A stretch of DNA of 64,000 nt from Rhizophagus irregularis. Lineage: Eukaryota > Glomeromycota > Glomeromycetes > Glomerales > Glomeraceae. Shown piece by piece: positions 35,502 to 45,787 of this stretch. The first letter of the stretch is position 1, and every line of letters starts with the position of its first letter. Both the position numbers and the translations under genes were made by a program. The stretch is from contig NC_089435.1 in assembly GCF_026210795.1 (NCBI RefSeq), positions 2,170,001-2,234,000 of the forward strand, in the 5' to 3' direction. Under the pieces are notes generated by a model. The model did no database searches. It was not told where the DNA came from and saw only the letters and a list, made by a program, of their open reading frames with translations.

Positions 35502-36336
35502 ATTAATTGATTTTTTTCGTTGTGTAAAAATCAAAAAGAAAATTTTTTTTTTTTAGGTTCGTTTATATATATATATTAAATTTTAAATAATTGTGTGACT
35601 TAATAATCAATTGAAAGGGTTGCCAATTTTGGAATTCTGTACATCGGAATACCAGTTTAATGAAAGAATTGACTATCACGACTATCACTGCGGTAAAACT
35701 CCTGATTAACTGATGACAGCTAAATTAAGTAGTACCAGGGGTAATTGCGTAAGACAATAGTGCAAGGGTATTTGATAGAGAACGTCACGAATTACCGTTT
35801 ATTCTTTTAAAAAAAAAATTTTTTTTCATTGCCAATCTTGTATAAAATTGAATTAGATTATCAGCGGTAAGACGAATACCAGTGGTGTAGGATCGACCAC
35901 CTGTGTGGTGTATGGTGATATTTAGCAGTGTGTAACAGTGTGTAAAATAAGGGGTGTGAACCATACACTGGTGATGATTAGCATTTCGGCCCACTCAAAA
36001 TCACGTGTTTGGCCCGTCGCGTTATTTATCACGTCACATAGGAGACCATACACTACACATCTCCTTGACCCTACACCACTCATCTCCGTAGCACTCGATT
36101 ATCAGTGCGTTATTTGCGTTATTGTGCGCTAATAAAAATTGTGTAAATCTCCGACCAATTAGCGAATCCACATTTTACACGTTGTTGCTTGTGTGATAAT
36201 TATAGGATTTGTAATTTTTTTTTTCGGACTTCGGATAATCCGGATAAATAAATAAATATATAGGCAAAAAAATTAAAAAATCCCTTATAAATAAGTCATT
36301 CCGATAAAAAATAATAATATTAAAAATAATAATAAA
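35502..36336. promoter_or_regulatory. Shared upstream region of acyl-CoA synthetase 2 and the membrane protein gene
   Basis: Divergent intergenic region. Apart from the insertion at 35865-36096 it parallels 20979-21560. 'aatccacattttacacgttg' lies at about 36163-36182. No defined promoter motif can be named. Confidence 0.5.
35865..36096. mobile_element. 232-bp insertion with 9-bp target duplication (MULE-like MITE)
   Basis: The direct repeat gattatcag flanks the segment (35856-35864 and 36097-36105). Inside, the ends are imperfect inverted repeats over about 35 bp: left 'agtggtgtagga', right 'ctacaccact' and 'ccatacactacac' facing 'gtggtgtatgg'. The duplicated region upstream of synthetase 1 lacks it. 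A 9-bp target duplication is typical of Mutator-like elements. The outermost bases do not match well, so classification is tentative. Confidence 0.6.
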
Positions 36337-37170
36337 ATGGTTTATAAACTATTTTTCATCTTTATTAATATTATTATTCTGTCAACTCTTACTTATTCAG
36401 TACCATATGATACAGTCGAAAATATAGACTATGATATTATTAAAGGACAAGATAATGAATTCTTTTGTCCAAATAATTCAAATGTAATTTGTTGTCCTCT
36501 CTTAGCGCATCGGGTTGCTTCTGAAAATCATTCACGATGCGCAACAATTATTCTCGTTAATAAGAGTGGTTATAATTTGACTTTAGAAACAGTCAACCTT
36601 GAAGATGGTCGTTGGGTAACGATGGAAGATTATGGTCGTGTTATTGATGTAAATTGTGAACCACGCTCTATTCTAAATGGTGAATCTGAAGCTATATCTA
36701 CTGTTACAAGTCATTTTCTTGGTGGAGTATTAGGGTTTGTTACTTTTATTATGGATGATGATATGTCAAGCAAATTTATTATCTCTTGGGATGTTCCAAC
36801 GATCGGATTCCCTGGATATTATTTTAACTTCATGGATGAAACATCTAAACATAAGTTTGCCATTAATTCTCAAAATACCTTTGGAGATACAGTTTTTCGA
36901 ATTGAAATTTATGAAAAAATTCCTTGGACTTGGCCAACTATACCGTTATATTTTCTCGTTCCGTTTCTTATGCTTTCTATCGCTATACCTTGCTGTTGCA
37001 TTTCAATTATATTCGGAGAAACACAATATCCACGACAAGAACAACGACGATCATATGTTCCTCAAAGACAAGGACAACAATTTCATAATAATCTCGTTAA
37101 TCAACAAAGACGACAACAAGGACGACAATCTTATAATTCCATCAATAAACAAGCTTATAATTTCTTCTAA
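36337..37170 (+). CDS. Signal peptide, beta-rich ectodomain and single-pass membrane protein (277 aa)
   Basis: I do not recognise a named family. Residues 1-21 (MVYKLFFIFINIIILSTLTY) form a signal peptide. Residues about 45-192 are an extracytoplasmic domain with paired cysteines (FFCPNNSNVICC, SRCATI, VNCEP) and N-glycosylation sequons (NNS, NHS, NKS, NLT). Its run of alternating strands, ATIILVNKSGYNLTLE ... GRWV ... ILNGESEAI ... GGVLGFVTFI ... FIISWDVPTIGFPGYYFNF, resembles the beta-sandwich pattern of aegerolysin/actinoporin-like proteins; I treat this only as a fold guess. Residues about 203-226 are a membrane helix with three cysteines (PCCCIS). The tail (227-277) is Gln/Arg-rich. A plasma-membrane or secretory-pathway surface protein is likely. 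The single exon starts at the first ATG, shortly after an AT-rich leader. Confidence 0.7.
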   Translation: MVYKLFFIFINIIILSTLTYSVPYDTVENIDYDIIKGQDNEFFCPNNSNVICCPLLAHRVASENHSRCATIILVNKSGYNLTLETVNLEDGRWVTMEDYGRVIDVNCEPRSILNGESEAISTVTSHFLGGVLGFVTFIMDDDMSSKFIISWDVPTIGFPGYYFNFMDETSKHKFAINSQNTFGDTVFRIEIYEKIPWTWPTIPLYFLVPFLMLSIAIPCCCISIIFGETQYPRQEQRRSYVPQRQGQQFHNNLVNQQRRQQGRQSYNSINKQAYNFF

Positions 37171-37329
37171 AAATAGAATTATAGACAGACATTTTTAACA
37201 TTATTTTCATTTTAATGGTATTTATTTCAGAATGATGTATATTACAGTATATAAAAAAAAAAAAATACAAAAATAATAATTATTATTATACTATCCTTCT
37301 CGAAAATTAATCGTAACAAAATGGTATTT

Positions 37330-37555
37330 AAGTGTAATAATATGAAAAAAATTTTAGCGTGATCCCCGTTTGTGTTCGGAAAGCGGACGGGAAATTTTGG
37401 ATGAAATCAGTATTATTGTTGTTGCCAGTCCACGCGACAATCCTATTCGGATTATTATTTGGTAATGCTTGGTTGCCATTCCACCAAGTGGAGGCAGCAT
37501 CTTTGAGATATGCTGGTGCTTAGCGTCGTCACTTCCAACTTGATTTAATTGTAGG
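37330..37555 (-). mobile_element. Retroelement fossil: gag-like fragment
   Basis: This strip, less AT-rich than its surroundings, lies between the membrane protein and the F-box gene. On the minus strand it carries a short stretch (AYLKDAASTWW) typical of the gag capsid region of Ty3-type LTR retrotransposons. It is a broken remnant with no LTR, protease, polymerase or integrase part visible, and is probably old. Attribution rests on one motif. Confidence 0.45.
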
Positions 37556-39007
37556 TCAGGATTGAATCCATTCAAAATCTTCAAAATCATCATCATTTAA
37601 ATCATTATAATAATGTTTAACTATTCCTTTCGCTTTATATTTTTCAATTAAATCAAAATATTGATCAACATCCACATATTGATTCATTTGAATTGTTCGT
37701 AATAACATAGGATGCATAGGAATTCTATTATTCCAATTATCAAAAAATAATTTTAAAGCTTCTAATTCAGGGGTTCTACTATAATAAAAAAAAAATTTAA
37801 ATTTAAATAAACTTGCAGGGGAAGAAATAGATAAAATTTCAAATAATTTACTCCAATTAAACATATAAACATCAATAACTAAACCATTTAAAAATTTACA
37901 ATTAATTAATAAATTTTCCAATTCTAAAATATTCCTATTAAGTAAAGATAATTTAAGATATCTAAGATTTTTACAATTTTGATAAATGGCTCTTATAAGA
38001 CTTTTATTATCATCACCTACAATACTAATTTCTGTAATATGACCTTTAGTACTTTGAATTAAATTTGTTAAAATATTTGAAGGAACTCTTTGAACTTTTA
38101 AAATTTTTAAAACTGGTAAAGATAAATTTTCTAAATGATTCCAATTTGTATTATAATAAGAATTAGAAGAATAAATTTCTAAACTTAATAAATTTACAAG
38201 GTATGAAAGAATTTTTGTAATAGGTTTCCAATAAATTCTTAAATGTTGAATTGTATCAGTATGTTTAATTAAAGATTCTTCAAGAGTTTTAAAAAATGGT
38301 ACGTTTCTTATACTTGAATTATATTTTATATAAATAAAACGAACATCGTTTAAACCTTTTTGAGATTCAATTAATTTTATAACCCCAGAATTATTATTAT
38401 GTTGTTTAATATAAAATATAAATTTTTTAATTGTTTCAATTATTTTAGATAATCCTTCCAAAATATTTTGATCGGTATTATCATTACAATAAATAGATTC
38501 AAGATTTGAAAAACAATATTCAACCCCTGAAAAACGATGTAATTGATAATTAAAATTTTCTGGGATAGTAAGTGATATAAATTTCTTATTCTCATTAATA
38601 AATAATTTTAAAATTTCATTTCTTATAATTGATATTTTATAATCTTCAACATTTTTTATACAAGTTAACATTCTTTCCAATAATTGTAAATCTAAACATT
38701 TCAAAAAATCAATATAATTAAATAAAGGTTTTTTTTGATCTGTTTCTTTAAAAAGTTCAATTTCTCTATTCTTTAAAAAATCCTTTGATTCTTTTGATAA
38801 ATGTTTAACTATTACATTAAATAATGTATTTAATGAATTAATGTTATCGGTTGAATTAGTATGATATTGTCCTAGAAATCTCCATAAAATAGATACTGTT
38901 TTTTCACACCAAGTTCTATTAACTAAAAGACATGAATAAAGAGTTTTTTTATCATATTGTAATTCTTCCAAAATTAAAATGAGAACGTCTTCGTAGAGTT
39001 TAGTCAT
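37556..39007 (-). CDS. F-box protein with leucine-rich-repeat-like region (483 aa)
   Basis: An N-terminal F-box (about 4-45: YEDVLILILEELQ ... LYSCLLVNRTWCEKTVSILW) would bind Skp1 in an SCF ubiquitin ligase. The rest (about 90-460) is a series of irregular Leu/Ile/Asn-rich repeats (LESIYCNDN, LLSLEIYSSN, LRYLKLSLLN, LNGLVIDVYM), probably the substrate-binding leucine-rich repeats. The C-terminus is acidic (NDDDFEDFEW). I start at the ATG at 39007, since MTKLYEDV leads straight into the F-box; the 12 upstream in-frame codons (IIIIYFFFLS) are leader-like. Single exon. It diverges from the F-box gene at 40214, to which it is distantly related. Rhizophagus has hundreds of such genes, so the substrate cannot be guessed. 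Confidence 0.88.
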   Translation of the reverse strand: MTKLYEDVLILILEELQYDKKTLYSCLLVNRTWCEKTVSILWRFLGQYHTNSTDNINSLNTLFNVIVKHLSKESKDFLKNREIELFKETDQKKPLFNYIDFLKCLDLQLLERMLTCIKNVEDYKISIIRNEILKLFINENKKFISLTIPENFNYQLHRFSGVEYCFSNLESIYCNDNTDQNILEGLSKIIETIKKFIFYIKQHNNNSGVIKLIESQKGLNDVRFIYIKYNSSIRNVPFFKTLEESLIKHTDTIQHLRIYWKPITKILSYLVNLLSLEIYSSNSYYNTNWNHLENLSLPVLKILKVQRVPSNILTNLIQSTKGHITEISIVGDDNKSLIRAIYQNCKNLRYLKLSLLNRNILELENLLINCKFLNGLVIDVYMFNWSKLFEILSISSPASLFKFKFFFYYSRTPELEALKLFFDNWNNRIPMHPMLLRTIQMNQYVDVDQYFDLIEKYKAKGIVKHYYNDLNDDDFEDFEWIQS

Positions 39008-40213
39008 TTTAGACAAAAAAAAAAAGTAAATAATGATAATCATAACTCTATATATACTGATGACGATATTTGTATGACGAACTGGTTACATTTTGTTACA
39101 TTTCGCCGAAAGAATTTTCCTATCCAGATTAGGTTAAGCTCAAGATGTGATGAACCTATTAAAAAACATTTGATTCATAATAACGTTTATAACATACAGG
39201 TTTTATTCTAGTAGAAATTGGTAAGACTTTTGTTATTAACATTATTAACATTTTATAAATGATTGATAGGATAAACTTTATGAGTTTGTTTAAACTTTGT
39301 AACTTGTTTCACACATAAGAAAATCGTGATAATTCTAATATAATTAATGTTTTTCCGGGTATTTGTCATAAACACTGTATAATTGGATTGCTCACGTACC
39401 AAAGTACCAGCCATAATGTTTCCATTATCTTCCCCTTTGTTAGATTCTTTAAAATAAATTAGACGGTTTTTTTTTTGATAGGTTCTACGACTACCCGATT
39501 CCCACCTTCGGCTATTTTGGTATTTTTCGTCTTACCTGAATAATATTTTATCGCAAAAAACTTTGTAAATCTGTTACATGATCGTCCAAGATCTAAACAA
39601 GTTGAATTATTAATTCCGCACGGATCAACATAACAACAATGAATAATAGTAATATAGTATCCTATCGAATTTATCACTGTGCTACCATACAAATTACTAG
39701 ACAAAAACCGAATTATTGAAAACTGTTATAATATAAATATTTGGATGGTGTATTTAATTCTGGAATACTTTAAATATTTCCATAATTTTTTATAAATATT
39801 TAGCGAAACGAACTATTAATATCTTGCTGTTTCGGTAAATTTTATTAATAGGGTTTGGTTTTTTTTGTCCAATTAACTCAATCCTAAAATGAAGCTAATA
39901 ATAAAGTTGCATTATTTGCATTGTTCAATTATTTCATCATATCCATCATATCAGGTGATCAAACAAATCGTGTTGATCCTACTGAAATTACTTCATTTCT
40001 CGTAATTTTAACGCCTTTGATCATCATTGGCTTAAGAAAATTCTTTTATTCTTAAACATAAATGGGATGATTTGCAATCGAATTAAAATATTAAAAAATA
40101 CGTCCAAACTTCGACCGCATTTTTTTTTAAAAAATTCTCTCACATCATTTTTCCCTTTTTTTTTTTAAATTGTCGTTAATTAAAATTATTTAGTTACATA
40201 TTTTTTTTAAATA
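39008..40213. promoter_or_regulatory. Divergent intergenic region between the two F-box genes
   Basis: 1.2 kb, containing both promoters. A TTTCGCCGAAA word lies at 39102. The 5' leader of the right gene is a T-rich stretch (40118-40210). It also holds the doubtful small frame at 39459-39704. Confidence 0.55.
39459..39704 (-). CDS. Doubtful small Cys-containing ORF (81 aa)
   Basis: Unrecognised. The frame reads CCYVDPCGINNSTCLDLGRS, then KFFAIKYYSGKTKNTKIAEG, and is less AT-rich than its surroundings, with five cysteines in a cluster. There is no signal peptide. It could be an exon remnant of an inserted gene or a chance frame within the F-box intergenic region. Confidence 0.25.
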   Translation of the reverse strand: MSSNLYGSTVINSIGYYITIIHCCYVDPCGINNSTCLDLGRSCNRFTKFFAIKYYSGKTKNTKIAEGGNRVVVEPIKKKTV

Positions 40214-42022
40214 ATGGCAAATTTATTACCAAGGGAATCATTGGAACAAATTCTTTATCATTTTAAAAGTGATAAAAAAACTCTTGTTTCTTGCGTTTTA
40301 GTGAATAGATTTTGGTGTTCAACAGCATCTTCAATATTATATCAACGTCCATTCAAATTTCTTAATAATCCTTCCCCTAAACTTATTCGTACTCTTATTT
40401 CTTGTTTATCACAAGATTCAAAAGATTTATTAATTAAATCTCACGTTAATCCCGAAATTTTTGATTTACCTAATTCAAAATTAAATTATCCTTCATTTAT
40501 TCGATATTTGGATTATGAATTAATATATAATTCAATATTTGAATTATTTAAAGAAATTTATGAAAAACAACAAAATAATAATAATAATAAATTGAATAAT
40601 AATAAATTGAATAATAATAACGATAATAATAATAATTATTATTATAGTTATAATTATGGTATAATTACAAAAAGATTATTCACTATTGAATTATTTAAAT
40701 TAATTATTTCTTCGACCTCTGTTATAAAACATCTTATATTAGATATACAACATATACAAGACGTGATTAATGATGGATTTATTAATTTTGATAATGATAT
40801 TAAATCTATATTAAATACTTTTAATTCAAAATTTTGTTTATCTCAAATAAAAAAAATTGAATATGGTGGTATTGATGATTTGGAAATTATGAATTTATTA
40901 AAAAATTATTGTAATCAAATTAAAAGTTTAGATATTAATTTTTGTAATAGGATGACAAAATCTGAGATAAAAACTATTACTACTACTAATACTAATACTA
41001 GTAATTATATTAATAAATATAATTATAATAATAATAAATCAAATAATAAGTTAAATAAGTCGAATAAATCGATCAAGTCGAATAATCAATTATCAAAAGA
41101 TTTAATTAATTCTCAATTTGGATTAAAAAAAATCACTTTAAGAGGAAGATATGAAAATTTAGGAAAATTATTTTCATCTATTGAAACTCAAATTCAATCT
41201 TTAACATTTTTGGAATTATTTGAATGTTATTTAAATGATAGAATTATTATGGAAATTATATCAAAATTTTTTAATTTGGAAATTTTGAAATTTATTGAAT
41301 GTTATAATACCACTTATGGTAATAAGATGATTCCTTTAAATTTTAAAAAATTAAAAAGATTTGAATTTAAAAGAAATAATTTGGGTAATACCGATCCTTT
41401 ATTATCAATCTTTAAAAATTCAACTGAAAGTTTAAAAGAATTGGTTTTAAATCAAAATGTTAATAGAATTATTGATAGACATTCAAGACATCGTCCAAGA
41501 GTGAATTCAATGTTGGTAAAATCTATTGGTTTATATTGTCAAAATTTATTTTATTTGGAAATTTTTATTACTCAAAATATTATAATTCAATGGTATGATA
41601 CTTTAAAATTATTAAATAATTTAAAAAAATTATTTATAAATATTATAAAAGATTTATCAAATAATGAAGAATTTTGGATTAATACCACTATTAATTTACC
41701 TCCTTCTTTATCAGCTTTAACTATTCTTATTAATTATGATAATTATAATAATATATTATGTTGGATTATGGAAAATTGTAATATTAATTTAGAAATATTA
41801 CAATTATTGGGTAGGGGTCTAGTTGAGCCAAAAAGTATTGAACATATTATTAATTATTATTATAAGTTTGGTTCTTTAAAACAATTGGCTCTTAAAGAGT
41901 ATAGCTATACTTTAAAAAGGGAAATTCTTTTATACGTTAAAGATTTATTTAAGGTTTCTTTTATTGGTCCTATTGGTATTTATGAAGAATGTCCAAAACA
42001 TTCTTCTTTAAATATTCGTTAA
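40214..42022 (+). CDS. F-box protein with poly-Asn linker and leucine-rich-repeat-like region (602 aa)
   Basis: F-box at about 3-47 (LLPRESLEQILYHFKSDKKT ... VSCVLVNRFWCSTASSILYQ), the Skp1-binding part of an SCF ligase subunit. Low-complexity Asn-rich inserts follow at about 118-142 and 256-300. Leucine-rich repeats lie between and after them (about 175-250 and 310-590; KSLDINFCNRM, KKITLRGRYENLG, LTFLELFECYLND, NLEILKFIECYN). Single exon, with the start at the first ATG after a T-rich leader. The order of N-terminus, FxFLNNPSPKLIRTLISCLS and QDSKDLL is typical of the expanded F-box family of this fungal group. It shares DKKTL-SC-LVNR-WC with the divergent neighbour, so the pair may stem from an old inverted duplication. 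Confidence 0.88.
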   Translation: MANLLPRESLEQILYHFKSDKKTLVSCVLVNRFWCSTASSILYQRPFKFLNNPSPKLIRTLISCLSQDSKDLLIKSHVNPEIFDLPNSKLNYPSFIRYLDYELIYNSIFELFKEIYEKQQNNNNNKLNNNKLNNNNDNNNNYYYSYNYGIITKRLFTIELFKLIISSTSVIKHLILDIQHIQDVINDGFINFDNDIKSILNTFNSKFCLSQIKKIEYGGIDDLEIMNLLKNYCNQIKSLDINFCNRMTKSEIKTITTTNTNTSNYINKYNYNNNKSNNKLNKSNKSIKSNNQLSKDLINSQFGLKKITLRGRYENLGKLFSSIETQIQSLTFLELFECYLNDRIIMEIISKFFNLEILKFIECYNTTYGNKMIPLNFKKLKRFEFKRNNLGNTDPLLSIFKNSTESLKELVLNQNVNRIIDRHSRHRPRVNSMLVKSIGLYCQNLFYLEIFITQNIIIQWYDTLKLLNNLKKLFINIIKDLSNNEEFWINTTINLPPSLSALTILINYDNYNNILCWIMENCNINLEILQLLGRGLVEPKSIEHIINYYYKFGSLKQLALKEYSYTLKREILLYVKDLFKVSFIGPIGIYEECPKHSSLNIR

Positions 42023-42585
42023 GTAATACCAAACGCTAGGTAAAAATTATTTGTTATTTTTCCTATGATATAATTTGATTTTATTTTTATTCAATTTTAT
42101 ATGTTTTTATCATAAATAAAACAATTTGTAATTATTGTATCTATTAAAGAAATAAAATAAATAAATATTTTCTTAAAAACAAAAAGTTTTCGGCGAAACT
42201 TATTAGAAATTAAAAAATTATTTCTAAATATTTTTACTATAAATTTATATGCTTGCTCTTAGCCAGCTATAGATTAACCTATAACTGTTTCTCCTGAATA
42301 CCACGTAGAGGTGGCAAGCTTTTATTCAGGATAAAAAATATTAAAATGATAACTACAGGCAATGCTTTATAAGCAAAACCTATATTATCATTTGGATTAT
42401 TATCCATAAAAAGTCTCACTTGACTTTTTAACCATATAATAATATACGTCCCTATATAAATTTAACTTTAAAAACGTTAGTACGATTTATATACAACTTA
42501 AATACAACGGTTTTAATTTAATCCCAAAAAAAAAAGTTAGTCAAAGAAATTTTTTGATCCAGAAGTCTTTTGGTTTAAGTATGTA
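42023..42585. other. 3' flank of the F-box gene
   Basis: No gene. It contains 'gttttcggcgaaact' at 42186 and an imperfect hairpin around 42283-42332 (cctgaata / tattcagg). Confidence 0.5.
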
Positions 42586-45500
42586 AGTGTTGAAGTGCAG
42601 AATCAAACCATAATTAAATACAATATTCTAAGAGAATATTGCATTTAATTAATGGACGTATCAAAGCAACTTACATTTCAATATAAAAAATCGTATATTC
42701 TAATCTCCAATCCAATAAAATGTTATCCCAGCATTATAATCTTCATATTCTATCCTCTAATCCAATTAGAATGTAAGTGTTGTCGTGCAAAATCAAACCA
42801 TAACTAAATACAATATTCTAAGAAAATATTTGCATTTAATTAATGGACATATCAAAGCAACTTACATCTCAGCATTAAGAGTCTTCATATTCTATCTTCC
42901 GATAATCAAACGAGAATGTAAGTGTTGTAGTGCAGAATCAAACCATAACTAAATACAATATTCTAAGAAAATATTTGCATTTAATTAATGGACATATCAA
43001 AGCAACTTACATTCCAATATAAAAAATTGTATATTCTAATCGCACTTGATTTATCATTACTTTGCTTTTCATTTTACGCAACTGCTACCTCTTATTAATT
43101 AGGATAATCAGAATCGGTCGAGGCACTGTATATTAAGATTTGTATACAGTATTCTGTTCTATTTTATGTGCTTTATTTCAATCCAATAAAATGTTATCTC
43201 GGCATTAGAATCTTCATATTCTATCTTCCATTCCAATTAGAATGTAAGTGTTGTAGTGCAGAGTCAAACCATAATTAAATACAATATTCTATGAGAATAT
43301 TTGCATTTAATTAATGGACATATCATAGCAACTTACATTCAAATATAAAAAGTATCATATATTCTCATCTCCAATCCAATAAAATGTTATCTCAGCATTA
43401 AGAATCTTCATATTCTATCTTCCAATCCAAACAGAATGTAAGTGTTGTAATGCAGAATCAAACCATAATTAAATACAATATTCTAAGAGAATATTTGCAT
43501 TTAATTAATGGACATATCAAAGCAACTTACATTCCAATATAAAAAATCGTATATTCTAATCTCCAATCCAATAAAATGTTATTTCAGCATTAGAATCTTC
43601 ATTGAATTCTATTCTCCGATCAATGAGAATGCAAGTGTTGTAGTGCAGAATCAAACCCTAATTAAATACAATATTCTGTGAGAATATTGCATTTAATAAT
43701 GGACATATCAAAGCAACTTACATCCCAATATAAAAATTGTATATTCTAATCTCCAATCCAATAAAATGTTATCTCAGCATTAGAATCCTCGTATTCTATC
43801 TTCCAATCCAATTAGAATGTAAGTGTTGTAGTGCAGAATCAAACCATTATTAAATACAATATTCTAAGAGAACATTTGCATTTAATTAATGGACATATCA
43901 AAGCAACTTACATTCCAATATAAAAATCATTAATCTCTAATCTAATAAAATGTTAGCATTAAGAATCTTCGTATTCTATCTTCCAATCCAATTAGAATGT
44001 AAGTGTTGTAATGCAGAATCAAACCATTATTAAATACAATATTCTAAAAGAACATTTGCATTTAATTAATGGACATATCAAAGCAACTTACATTCCAATA
44101 TAAAAAGTATCATATATTCTAATCTCCAATCCAATAAAAATTATCTCAGCATTAAGTATCTTCGTATTCTATCTTCCAATCCAATTAGAATGTAAGTGTT
44201 GTAATGCAGAATCAAACCATAATTAAATACAATATTCTAAAAGAACATTTGCATTTAATTAATGGACATATCAAAGCAACTTACATTCCAATATAAAAAA
44301 TCGTATATCCTAATCTCCAATCCAATAAAATGTTATTCTATCCTCAAATCCAATGAGAATGTAAGTGTTGTAATGCAGAATCAAACCATAATTAAATACA
44401 ATATTCTAAAAGAACATTTGCATTTAATTAATGGACATATCAAAGCAACTTACATTCCAATATAAAAAGTATCATATATTCTAATCTCCAATCCAATAAA
44501 AAATTATCTCAGCATTAAGAATCTTCGTATTCTATCTTCCAATCCAATTAGAATGTAAGTGTTGTAATGCAGAATCAAACCATAATTAAATACAATATTC
44601 TAAAAGAACATTTGCATTAATTAATGGACATATCAAAGCAACTTACATTCCAATATAAAAATCATCATATATTCTAATCTCCAATCTAATAAAATGTTAG
44701 CATTAAGAATCTTCGTATTCTATCTTCCAATCCAATTAGAATGTAAGTGTTGTAATGCAGAATCAAACCATAATTAAATACAATATTCTAAAAGAATATT
44801 TGCATTTAATTAATGGACATATCAAAGCAACTTACATTCCAATATAAAAAATCGTATATCCTAATCTCCAATCCAATAAAATGTTATTCTATCCTCAAAT
44901 CCAACGAGAATGTAAGTGTTGTAGTGCAGAATCAAACCATAATTAAATACAATATTCTAAGAGAACATTTGCATTAATTAATGGACATATCAAAGCAACT
45001 TACATTCCAATATAAAAAATCGTATATCCTAATCTCCAGTCCAATAAAATGTTATTCTATCCTCAAATCCAACGAGAATGTAAGTGTTGTAGTGCAGAAT
45101 CAAACCATAATTAAATACAATATTCTAAAAGAACATTTGCATTAATTAATGGACATATCAAAGCAACTTACATTCCAATATAAAAAATCGTATATCCTAA
45201 TCTCCAATCCAATAAAATGTTATTCTATCCTCAAATCCAACGAGAATGTAAGTGTTGTAGTGCAGAATCAAACCATAATTAAATACAATATTCTAAAAGA
45301 ACATTTGCATTAATTAATGGACATATCAAAGCAACTTACATTCCAATATAAAAATCATCATATATTCTAATCTCCAATCTAATAAAATGTTAGCATTAAG
45401 AATCTTCGTATTCTATCTTCCAATCCAATTAGAATGTAAGTGTTGTAATGCAGAATCAAACCATAATTAAATACAATATTCTAAGAGAATATTTGCATTT

Positions 45501-45782
45501 AATTAATGGACATATCAAAGCAACTTACATAGCCTTCGTATTCTATATTCCAATCCAATTAGAATGTAAGTGTTGTAGTGCAGAATCAAACCATTATTAA
45601 AATACAATATTCTGTGAGAATATTGCATTTAATAATGGACATATCAAAGCAACTTACATCTCAGCATTAGAGTCTTCGTATTCTACTCTCTAATCCAATG
45701 AGAATGTAAGTATTGTTGTGCAGAATCATTAAATAAAATATTCTAAGAGAATAAATATGTTATTTAATTAATGAGCAACTTA
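42586..45782. repeat. Satellite array of about 18 hairpin-forming units (~170-190 bp)
   Basis: Each unit has a ~105-bp imperfect palindrome starting 'gaatgtaagtgttgtagtgc' and ending 'catatcaaagcaacttacat', followed by a 65-90 bp AT-rich spacer ('caatccaataaaatgttat', 'cagcattaagaatcttcgta'). The core contains the nested hairpin AATATTCT-aag-AGAATATT between 'ccataattaaat' and 'atttaattaatgg'. Units start near 42586, 42774, 42916, 43247, 43440 and so on to 45710. Spacing falls into two classes (about 190 and about 168 bp) because some spacers lack a ~22-bp piece. Units 9-16 are the most alike, so the middle of the array is youngest. A single-copy stretch interrupts it at 43040-43170. The ORF at 44262 is repeat-derived. 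Confidence 0.93.
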
Positions 45783-45787
45783 CATCT

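Noticed and set aside
36337-37170. Calling the membrane protein a pore-forming toxin
   Set aside because: Only a general beta-strand pattern supports it. The membrane anchor and tail argue against a soluble toxin, so only a fold guess is given.
37354-37596. 80-residue minus-strand frame overlapping the F-box gene end
   Set aside because: It overlaps the supported F-box reading frame in another frame and runs into the retroelement fossil.
44262-44465. 67-residue ORF in the satellite
   Set aside because: Repeat-derived and not kept open in neighbouring units.
42586-45782. CRISPR-like array
   Set aside because: Units are long imperfect palindromes with related, not unique, spacers in a eukaryotic setting. 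It is a satellite.
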